Shown in pieces: positions 1 to 5,776 of a stretch of DNA of 7,345 bases. Both the position numbers and the translations under genes were made by a program. Position 1 is the stretch's first letter. The number at the start of each line of letters is the position of its first letter. The DNA comes from Alcaligenaceae bacterium (GTDB taxonomy: Bacteria > Pseudomonadota > Gammaproteobacteria > Burkholderiales > Burkholderiaceae_B): assembly GCA_029265335.1 (NCBI GenBank), contig JAJUJN010000100.1, positions 1 to 7,345 of the forward strand, written 5' to 3'. Under the pieces are notes generated by a model. It was not told where the DNA came from. It did no database searches and worked only from the letters and a program-made list of their open reading frames with translations.

Positions 1-88
1 AGCCGTCGATCACGCAACCGATTGCAGGGCCATGTGACTCACCAAAATTGGTGACACGAAAAAGATGTCCGAGGGTACTGCCAGCCAT
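1..88 (-). CDS. aroC: Chorismate synthase, N-terminal fragment (partial, runs off left edge)
   Basis: Chorismate synthase converts 5-enolpyruvylshikimate-3-phosphate to chorismate, the last common step of aromatic amino acid synthesis, in the cytoplasm with reduced FMN. Reading leftwards from the ATG at 88-86 gives 29 codons beginning [20 protein letters not shown] and continuing PAIGCVIDG. This contains the family's N-terminal signature (GESHG, then a hydrophobic stretch and DG at residues 16-29), including its conserved histidine. The start is fixed by homology, because AroC proteins begin M-(A/S)-G-N/S-T-x-G. A GGAA at 100-97 lies 8 bases upstream as a possible ribosome binding site. The remaining roughly 330 codons are outside the window. 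The gene is divergent from the small membrane protein at 316. A partly duplicated copy of the start region lies directly upstream. The identification is firm for this fragment; whether the rest of the gene is intact cannot be seen. Confidence 0.9.
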   Translation of the reverse strand, partial: MAGSTLGHLFRVTNFGESHGPAIGCVIDG

Positions 89-120
89 GATGAGAATTCC
101 GAATAAAACTGCCAGCCATG
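63..120. repeat. Imperfect tandem duplication covering the aroC start codon
   Basis: The 13-mer ACTGCCAGCCATG occurs exactly at 77-89 and again at 108-120, a 31-bp period. Similarity extends to the left of each copy: 63-72 (AGATGTCCGA) against 93-102 (AGAATTCCGA), 8 of 10 identical, followed by an unmatched 4- or 5-base stretch. The units are therefore about 27 and 28 bases. On the minus strand each copy encodes ATG GCT GGC AGT, the first four aroC codons. The upstream ATG (119-117) is out of frame with aroC. It opens a 26-codon reading frame that ends in TGA at 41-39, inside aroC. This is either a decayed duplication or a translated leader. Confidence 0.7.
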
Positions 121-179
121 GGTGATTTCATGGCGGCTGCGCGATGCGCCAGTGAGGGGGTCATTATCGCACTTGTCAT

Positions 180-197
180 GCGGCCGGCGGCGGCCGC
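180..197. other. GC-rich hairpin in the aroC / pmp3 divergent intergenic region
   Basis: GCGGCCG (180-186) and CGGCCGC (191-197) form a perfect 7-bp inverted repeat around a 4-base loop. It lies in the 227-bp gap between the divergent starts at 88 and 316. The rest of the gap has no gene I can support. It has a smaller inverted repeat at 139-149 (GCGC-GAT-GCGC) and an AT-richer island near 256-270, just where a promoter for the rightward gene could sit. No T-tract follows the hairpin on either strand, so it does not look like an intrinsic terminator. Function unknown. Confidence 0.35.
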
Positions 198-315
198 CCG
201 AACTCACCCCATCGCACCCGCAAGCGCGAATCCGCGGCTCGCGGCAAACCCGGCCCATAAATGGAATAATCGGCACATTGGCCTTTTTCTTCGAGGCTGC
301 TTCAAGGAATCTTCC

Positions 316-510
316 ATGCGTCTGCTGATTGCCCTGCTTTTGCCCTGGCTGGTGTTCTTCACCATTGGTCGACCCTGGTCGGGGCTGCTTTGCCTGATTC
401 TGCAACTCACCCTCATCGGCTGGATTCCCGCCGCCATTTGGGCGGTGTATGCGCTGAATCAATACCAGACCGACAAAAAAATCGCCGCCGCACTGGGAGA
501 CAAGCGCTGA
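316..510 (+). CDS. Pmp3/YqaE (UPF0057) family small membrane protein
   Basis: A 64-residue protein of the Pmp3/YqaE proteolipid family, small two-helix inner-membrane proteins. Yeast and plant members are linked to membrane potential and salt or cold stress; the bacterial role is poorly defined. Helix 1 spans residues 3-19 (LLIALLLPWLVFFTIG) and helix 2 about 21-46. The family hallmark is the LP in helix 1 and the GWIPAAIWAVYAL stretch at 35-47, which parallels the usual GWIPGIIHALY. A charged C-terminal tail (YQTDKKIAAALGDKR) is about 12 residues longer than in minimal family members. The ATG at 316 is chosen because AAGGAA at 304-309 lies 6 bases upstream and the family begins just before helix 1. 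The open frame continues upstream to 118, but that part encodes nothing recognisable. The gene is divergent from aroC and lies 119 bp before the exporter operon, from which a REP-like palindrome separates it. Confidence 0.85.
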   Translation: MRLLIALLLPWLVFFTIGRPWSGLLCLILQLTLIGWIPAAIWAVYALNQYQTDKKIAAALGDKR

Positions 511-520
511 GTGTGTGCTT

Positions 521-561
521 GTTCTCGCCTCTCGCGCCGCCCCTCGGGGCGGCTCCCACCC
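521..561. repeat. REP-like palindromic element
   Basis: GCCGCCCC (536-543) and GGGGCGGC (546-553) form a perfect 8-bp inverted repeat around TC; in RNA this would be a 7-bp stem with a CTCG loop. Read on the minus strand it begins GGTGGGAGCCGCCCC and ends GGGGCGGCGCGAGAGG. A GTGGGAGC head, a GC-rich stem and a GCGA tail are typical of REP/TnpA-REP palindromes found in many copies in Pseudomonas, Xanthomonas and relatives. It sits just after the stop of the small membrane protein, the usual extragenic position. No T-run follows, so classic rho-independent termination is unlikely, although it could stabilise the upstream message. Membership in a repeat family is inferred from one copy. Confidence 0.5.
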
Positions 562-564
562 CAT

Positions 565-609
565 CGTGTCATCACAGTTGCCGGCAGATCATCGGCGGCA
601 ACTGACACG
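565..609. promoter_or_regulatory. Interrupted palindrome directly upstream of the exporter operon (possible operator or leader hairpin)
   Basis: CAGTTGCCG (575-583) and CGGCAACTG (596-604) are perfect 9-bp inverted arms separated by 12 bases. Outside them CGTGT (565-569) pairs with ACACG (605-609) across a one-sided 5-base bulge, giving 14 complementary pairs. The element ends 20 bases before the ATG of the adaptor gene. It could be an operator for a dimeric repressor (TetR- or MarR-like regulators often control such pumps), or an mRNA hairpin affecting translation. There is no T-tract, so a terminator is unlikely. No regulator gene is in the window, and no clear -35/-10 pair could be fixed around it. 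Confidence 0.45.
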
Positions 610-629
610 TCCTCATATTCCGTGGCGCC

Positions 630-1715
630 ATGTCCTTGAAACTCCGCTCCGTTCTGCGCTCGCCGCTGCTCTGGCTGGCCCTGGTGGCAGCAGCCATCGC
701 CGTCGCCTGGTTTATGACCCAGCGTTTGGCGCCGCCGCCCCTGCCGGAGGGGATCGCGGCTGGCAATGGTCGGCTCGAAGCGGTGAGTATCGACGTGGCA
801 TCGCCCACCGGCGGACGCGTCATGACGATGACGGTAGAGGAAGGCGATGCGGTGGTCGCGAATCAGGTGCTCGCGCGCATGGACACCGACAGCCTAGAAG
901 CTCAACGACGCGAAGCCCAAGCCCAGTTGCGCAGCCGGCAGATTTCGCGCGATGCCGCCGAGAGCGGCGTGAAGCAGGCTGAAGCCGACCATGCTGCCAC
1001 CCAGGCTCAGGTGGCCCAACGCCAAACCGAGGTTGAAGCCGCCCAGCGCCGGCTGGCGCGCTCTGAACAGCTCATCGGCCACAAGGCCATTTCACGTCAG
1101 GAGCTCGACGACGACCGGGCGCGAGTCAACGGCGCCCAGGCCGCGCTCGACGCAGCGCGCGCCCAAGTGGCCGCAGCCGAGGCGCGTATCGCCACCGCCC
1201 AGGCGCAGGTGGTGGATGCGGAAGCCGGCATTGCCGCAGCCGCCGCTGCGATCGAACGCATCGACACTCAGATCAACGACAGCATCCTGCGCGCTCCGCG
1301 TGCGGGCCGCGTGCAATATCGAGTGGCTCAACCGGGTGAAGTGGTGCCCGCCGGCGGACGCGTGCTCAACATGATCGACTTGAGCGACGTGTACATGACC
1401 ATCTTTCTACCCACTTCGGCCGCTGGCCGACTGGCGATCGGCGATGAAGCCCGTCTGCTTTTGGACGCCGCGCCCAACCACCCTATCCCTGGCGAAGTGT
1501 CGTTCTTGTCCGACGTGGCCCAATTCACCCCGCGCGCGGTAGAAACCACCGAAGAGCGCCAAGACCTCATGTTTCGCGTTCGGGTGCGCGTGCCGCCCGA
1601 GTTGCTGGAGCGCTATGCGGAATACGTGAAACCCGGGCTGCCTGGCATGGCCTACGTGCGCACTCACCCCAACGCGGTCTGGCCTGATTGGTTGCAGGCC
1701 GGGCTGATGCAATGA
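630..1715 (+). CDS. yhiI: HlyD-family periplasmic adaptor (membrane fusion protein), YhiI-like
   Basis: A 361-residue membrane fusion protein that would bridge the ABC transporter encoded downstream to an outer-membrane channel. An uncleaved N-terminal anchor spans residues 12-29. The first half of a lipoyl-like domain covers about 43-86 ([20 protein letters not shown]). A long Ala/Gln/Arg-rich alpha-helical hairpin runs from about 87 to 215, with its turn near the family motif [12 protein letters not shown] (153-164). The second lipoyl half begins [20 protein letters not shown] (219-238), and a beta-barrel/membrane-proximal region follows to about 345. Length and sequence agree closely with E. 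coli YhiI (about 355 aa), including [18 protein letters not shown] and the C-terminal WPDW. The ATG at 630 is the first start after an in-frame stop at 603-605, but no convincing Shine-Dalgarno precedes it. The stop overlaps the rbbA start as ATGA, indicating translational coupling. No TolC-type gene is present here. Confidence 0.9.
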   Translation: MSLKLRSVLRSPLLWLALVAAAIAVAWFMTQRLAPPPLPEGIAAGNGRLEAVSIDVASPTGGRVMTMTVEEGDAVVANQVLARMDTDSLEAQRREAQAQLRSRQISRDAAESGVKQAEADHAATQAQVAQRQTEVEAAQRRLARSEQLIGHKAISRQELDDDRARVNGAQAALDAARAQVAAAEARIATAQAQVVDAEAGIAAAAAAIERIDTQINDSILRAPRAGRVQYRVAQPGEVVPAGGRVLNMIDLSDVYMTIFLPTSAAGRLAIGDEARLLLDAAPNHPIPGEVSFLSDVAQFTPRAVETTEERQDLMFRVRVRVPPELLERYAEYVKPGLPGMAYVRTHPNAVWPDWLQAGLMQ

Positions 1716-4642
1716 CGCGGGCCTCGCCCAATCTCCAAGGGGGCGCCAGCGGCCCCACCCAACCGCTGGCCGGAAGCCTGCGCCAGGTGTCGCACCGCTA
1801 CGGCAAGATCCAGGCGCTCAACGATGTGTCGGTGGAATTCCCCGCCGACTGCCTCACCGGCTTGATCGGCCCCGACGGCGTGGGCAAATCCACCCTGCTC
1901 GCCCTCTTGGCCGGCGCCCGCCGCGTCCAGCAAGGCGAAGTGCACGCGCTGGGTGCCAACCTTGCCAGCGCCCAGCAGCGCACCGCCGTGGGCCCGCGCA
2001 TCGCCTATATGCCCCAGGGCCTGGGCAAGAATCTCTATCCCACCCTCACGGTTTGGGAGAACCTCGACAGCTTCGCCCGATTGTTTGGTCAGCGCCGCGC
2101 CGAGCGCGAGGCGCGCATGCATGAATTGCTCCAGGCTACCGGGCTTGCGCCCTTTCCGCACCGACCAGCCGGCAAGCTCTCGGGCGGCATGAAGCAAAAA
2201 CTGGGCCTGTGCTGCGCGCTCATCCACGACCCCGACCTACTGATTCTCGACGAGCCCACCACCGGCGTGGACCCTCTGGCGCGCCGGCAATTCTGGGAGC
2301 TGATCGATCACATTCGCAGCCAACGGCCGGGCATGGGCGTGGTGGTAGCCACCGCCTATCTGGACGAAGCCGCCACCTTCGACCGCCTGGTGGCGATGGA
2401 CGGCGGCCAAGTGCTGGCCACCGGCAAGCCCCAGGAACTGCAGGAGCGCACGGGCACCGACACCCTCGACGACGCCTTCATCGCCCTTCTCCCCGAGAGC
2501 CGGCGCGCTGGCCACCGGCAACTCACCATTCCGCCGCGTGAAGAAAGCCAAGACAGCACGCCAGTGATCGAGGCGCAAAACCTCACCATGCGCTTCGGTG
2601 ACTTCACCGCCGTGGACAACGTGAGCTTTCGTATCGCACGCGGCGAAATCTTTGGCTTTCTGGGCTCCAACGGCTGCGGCAAAACCACCACCATGAAAAT
2701 GCTCACCGGCCTGCTGCCGGCGAGCGAAGGCCGCGCCTGGCTGCTGGGCCACGAGGTGGACCCGCGCGACCTCGACACCCGTCGTCGCGTCGGCTACATG
2801 AGCCAGTCGTTCTCGCTCTACGTCGAGCTCACCGTGCGGCAAAACCTCAGCATGCACGCCAAGCTGTTCCAGCTGCCGGCTGATGAGGTAGACGCACGCG
2901 TGGCCGAAATGGCCGAACGTTTTGAGCTCGTCGACATCCTCGACCAACTGCCCAGCGCCCTTCCCTTGGGTGTTACCCAGCGTCTCTCGCTGGCCGTGGC
3001 CATGATCCACAAGCCCGAGATTCTGATTCTCGACGAACCCACCTCAGGCGTGGATCCCATCGCCCGCGACGCCCTGTGGCAGAGCCTCATCGACCTTTCC
3101 CGACGTGACGGCGTCACCATCTTCCTCTCCACTCACTTCATGAGCGAAGCGCGCCGCTGCGACCGCATGTCGCTCATGCACGCCGGCCGCGTGCTGGTCT
3201 CCGACACGCCCGAAGCTATCGCCGCGCCCTACGATGGCGACCTCGAAGCCGCTTTCGTCGATTACCTGTTGGTGGCCAGCGGCGAAGGCGAAGAAGCCGC
3301 CAGCAAGCGCGAGGCCGGCCGAGAAGAAGCCGAACCATCACCTCAGGAACTCTCTTTCCACGAAGGAAACGGCGAAGGCGGCAGCGAGCTCGGCGAGGAG
3401 AGCCAAAACCCTTCGGCGCGACGCGTTCGCACAGCAGAGAGTGCAACGAGCGCGACCGCTGCCCCTGCCAGCACGACCGTCACCGCTCCCCCTTCCACTG
3501 ATGCCCCCCGCCGCTTTTTCGACCTGGGACGGCTACTGGGTGTAGCCAGCCGCGAGTCGATGGAACTGCGCCGCGATCCGATCCGGGCGGCGTTCGCCTT
3601 CTTCGGCAGCCTCGTTCTGCTGCTCGTGCTCGGCTATGGCATCAGCATGGATGTGGAGGACCTCCCCTTTGCCGTGCTCGACTACGACCAGACCACCCTC
3701 AGCCGCCAATATGCCCACGACATTGCCGGCTCCCGCTACTTCACCGAACGCCCTCCACTGCTCGACGCCGACGATCGCGACCGTCGCATGCGCAGCGGCG
3801 AATTGAGCCTGGCCATCGAAATCCCGCCTGGTTTCGCTCGCGACGTGGCACGGGGCCGGCCGGTGAGCATTGGCGCCTGGATCGACGGGGCCATGCCCTC
3901 ACGCGCCGAAACTGCCGAAGCCTACGTTGAAGGCATCCACGCCCACTGGCTGCAGCAGCAGGCACGCCTGCTAGGCCCGAACGTGAACGCCGCGCAACCG
4001 TTTACCCTCGAAACCCGATTTCGCTACAACCCCAATGTGGAAAGCCTCATTGCCATGGTGCCCGCGGTCATCGGCCTGGTGCTGCTCTTCATTCCTACCA
4101 TGCTCGCCACACTCTCCATCGTGCGCGAAAAAGAGCTGGGTTCCATCGTGAACCTGTACGTGACTCCCGTATCGCGCCTGGAATTCCTGCTCGGTAAGCA
4201 ACTGCCCTACGTGGTGCTGGCCATGATCAACGTACTGCTGCTCACGGCCGTGGGTGTGTTCGTGCTGGGCGTGCCCTTTACCGGCAGCCTGAGCGCTTAC
4301 TTGCTGGGCGCCCTGGCCTATGCCGTGGCCGCCACCGGCCTGGGCCTGCTGATTTCCACCTTCATGAGCAGCCAGATCGCCGCCATCTTCCTCACCACCG
4401 TGCTCACCATGACCCTGGCCGTGCAGTATTCCGGCATGATCGACCCCATCGCTTCGCTCGAAGGTTTTGCCGCCTTCATGGGGCAGATCAACCCTGCCAG
4501 CCACTTCATCACCATCTCCCGCGGTGCTTTCGTGAAGGCGCTTGACTTCAACGACCTCGGCCCCTCGCTGCTGGCGCTCGCGGCCGCCGGCCCCGTGCTC
4601 TTGGTGCTTGGTGTGCTGCTGCTGCGTAAACAGGCTCGTTGA
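1712..4642 (+). CDS. rbbA: RbbA-type fused double ABC ATPase / ABC-2 permease
   Basis: A 976-residue protein matching E. coli RbbA (about 911 aa) throughout. ATPase domain 1 (about 23-265) has Walker [10 protein letters not shown] (53-61), Q102, signature LSGGM (156-160), Walker B LLILDE (176-181) and an H-loop reading TAYLDEA, where the usual His is Ala215. ATPase domain 2 (about 285-520) has Walker [10 protein letters not shown] (318-326), Q365, a degenerate signature LPLGV (417-421), Walker B ILILDE (437-442) and an intact H475. A low-complexity linker (about 521-600), acidic then Ser/Thr/Ala-rich, leads to the permease: TM1 about 625-645, a large periplasmic loop with [12 protein letters not shown], and five helices between 776 and 971. 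The ATG at 1712 overlaps the yhiI stop; a TTG at 1688 is less likely. E. coli RbbA was reported as a ribosome-associated ATPase. The fused permease and neighbours point to membrane export. Substrate unknown. Confidence 0.92.
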   Translation: MTRASPNLQGGASGPTQPLAGSLRQVSHRYGKIQALNDVSVEFPADCLTGLIGPDGVGKSTLLALLAGARRVQQGEVHALGANLASAQQRTAVGPRIAYMPQGLGKNLYPTLTVWENLDSFARLFGQRRAEREARMHELLQATGLAPFPHRPAGKLSGGMKQKLGLCCALIHDPDLLILDEPTTGVDPLARRQFWELIDHIRSQRPGMGVVVATAYLDEAATFDRLVAMDGGQVLATGKPQELQERTGTDTLDDAFIALLPESRRAGHRQLTIPPREESQDSTPVIEAQNLTMRFGDFTAVDNVSFRIARGEIFGFLGSNGCGKTTTMKMLTGLLPASEGRAWLLGHEVDPRDLDTRRRVGYMSQSFSLYVELTVRQNLSMHAKLFQLPADEVDARVAEMAERFELVDILDQLPSALPLGVTQRLSLAVAMIHKPEILILDEPTSGVDPIARDALWQSLIDLSRRDGVTIFLSTHFMSEARRCDRMSLMHAGRVLVSDTPEAIAAPYDGDLEAAFVDYLLVASGEGEEAASKREAGREEAEPSPQELSFHEGNGEGGSELGEESQNPSARRVRTAESATSATAAPASTTVTAPPSTDAPRRFFDLGRLLGVASRESMELRRDPIRAAFAFFGSLVLLLVLGYGISMDVEDLPFAVLDYDQTTLSRQYAHDIAGSRYFTERPPLLDADDRDRRMRSGELSLAIEIPPGFARDVARGRPVSIGAWIDGAMPSRAETAEAYVEGIHAHWLQQQARLLGPNVNAAQPFTLETRFRYNPNVESLIAMVPAVIGLVLLFIPTMLATLSIVREKELGSIVNLYVTPVSRLEFLLGKQLPYVVLAMINVLLLTAVGVFVLGVPFTGSLSAYLLGALAYAVAATGLGLLISTFMSSQIAAIFLTTVLTMTLAVQYSGMIDPIASLEGFAAFMGQINPASHFITISRGAFVKALDFNDLGPSLLALAAAGPVLLVLGVLLLRKQAR

Positions 4643-4644
4643 TC

Positions 4645-5757
4645 ATGCGTTGGGCTACGGTATGGCGTCTGGGCGTGAAGGAACTGTGGTCGCTGTGGCG
4701 CACCCCTGCCCTGTTGGTGCTCATCGCGCTCGTTTTTACCGTGCAGATTGTGGCCGCCTCGGTGGCCTCGCCCCTGTCGCTCAACCAGGCAGCCATCGCC
4801 GTGGTAGACGAAGACCGCTCGCCACTCGCTCAACGGCTCGCCACTGCCTTCTATCCACCGGGCTTTTTACCGCCTCATCAAACCACTCTCAGCGAGCTCA
4901 ACCGTCGGCTCGATGAAGGCTACGATACCTTCGGTCTGGTGATCCCCGCAGGGTTTCAGCGCGACCTGCTCGCCGGCGAAGTGCCCGAACTCTTGCTGTT
5001 GGTAGACGCCACCCGCATGACTCAGGCCTTCAACGGCGCCGGCTACGTTCAAGCCATCGTCAGCGACGAAATTCAAAACTTTCTGCACGGCCACCTCAGT
5101 CGACCCGCACCCCCCGTGGAACTCGTGCTGCGCGCCCGCTTCAACCAGGAGCTCGACCCCAGCTGGTTTGCCGCCATGATGGAAGTGGTGAACAGTGTTG
5201 CCCTGCTCTCGGTCATTCTCGCCGGCGCCGCCCTCATCCGCGAACGCGAACGCGGCACCATCGAGCATCTGTTGGTGATGCCGGTGACCCCCACCGAGAT
5301 CATGCTCGCCAAGATCTGGCCCACCGGCCTCGTGGTGCTCCTCGCTGCCATGTTCTCCTTGATTTTCGTGGTGCAGACCTGGTTATCGATACCCGTGGCC
5401 GGTTCGCTCTGGCTGCTCATGGGCGGCATGACCTTGCTGCTCTTTGCCACCACCTCGCTGGGCATCTTTTTGGCCACGCTTGCCGGCACCATGCCTCAGT
5501 TCGGCCTGTTGCTCATGCTGGTGCTGTTCCCGTTGCAGATTCTCTCGGGCGGCGTCACGCCGACCGAGAACATGCCCAAGGTGCTGAATTATCTGATGCA
5601 GCTGGCTCCCGACACTCACTTTGTTGCCATCAGCCAGGCCATTCTTTTTCGGGGGGCGGATTTTTCGATGCTGTGGCAACACTACGTGGCCCTGGCCATC
5701 ATCGGCCTCGCGCTGTTCAGTTTCTCGCTGTGGCGGTTCCGGCGGTGGCTGCGGTGA
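4645..5757 (+). CDS. yhhJ: ABC-2 type transporter permease, YhhJ-like
   Basis: A 370-residue inner-membrane permease, close in length and sequence to E. coli YhhJ (about 374 aa). The order is TM1 at 22-41, then a large periplasmic region of about 130 residues (including PPGFLPP at 71-77 and VDATRMTQAFNGAGY at 120-134). TM2 at 177-198 is followed by the hallmark cytoplasmic segment RERERGTIEHLLVMPVTP (199-216), presumably the coupling-helix region. Four further helices lie near 226-245, 255-279, 285-302 and 345-363, with SGGVTPTENMP (301-311) between the last two. It should pair with the permease half of RbbA to complete the channel and carries no ATPase of its own. The ATG at 4645, 2 bases after the rbbA stop, fits YhhJ proteins, which begin M-R. 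A TTG at 4639 overlapping the rbbA stop would add two residues. The Shine-Dalgarno is weak, so coupling to rbbA translation is likely. The gene ends 19 bases before the end of the convergent ligase gene. Confidence 0.92.
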   Translation: MRWATVWRLGVKELWSLWRTPALLVLIALVFTVQIVAASVASPLSLNQAAIAVVDEDRSPLAQRLATAFYPPGFLPPHQTTLSELNRRLDEGYDTFGLVIPAGFQRDLLAGEVPELLLLVDATRMTQAFNGAGYVQAIVSDEIQNFLHGHLSRPAPPVELVLRARFNQELDPSWFAAMMEVVNSVALLSVILAGAALIRERERGTIEHLLVMPVTPTEIMLAKIWPTGLVVLLAAMFSLIFVVQTWLSIPVAGSLWLLMGGMTLLLFATTSLGIFLATLAGTMPQFGLLLMLVLFPLQILSGGVTPTENMPKVLNYLMQLAPDTHFVAISQAILFRGADFSMLWQHYVALAIIGLALFSFSLWRFRRWLR

Positions 5758-5776
5758 GAGGGGCGGAGATAAATCG

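Noticed and set aside
163..270. Promoters for aroC (GATAAT at 168-163, minus strand) and for the small membrane protein (AATAAT at 265-270, plus strand)
   Set aside because: Each -10-like hexamer lacks a recognisable -35 at 16-18 bp spacing, so they cannot be called from sequence alone.
118..315. Upstream in-frame extension of the small membrane protein
   Set aside because: The added residues have no family resemblance. The ATG at 316 has a good Shine-Dalgarno and gives the usual length.
536..553. Rho-independent terminator after the small membrane protein
   Set aside because: The stem is strong but is followed by TCCCACCCC, not a T-run, and there is none on the other strand. A REP-like palindrome fits better.
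10..564. Open frame of 184 codons on the minus strand across the aroC start, intergenic region and small membrane protein gene
   Set aside because: It runs antisense through the Pmp3-like gene and in a different frame over aroC, has low-complexity composition and matches no family I know. The aroC N-terminus and Pmp3 gene explain the region better.
1688..1711. TTG start for rbbA 8 codons upstream
   Set aside because: The ATG at 1712, forming ATGA with the yhiI stop, is the standard coupled arrangement, and the extra residues have no support.
2237..3010. Long minus-strand open frame inside rbbA
   Set aside because: It is a shadow of the strongly conserved ATPase domains on the plus strand. 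Long antisense frames are expected in high-GC coding DNA.
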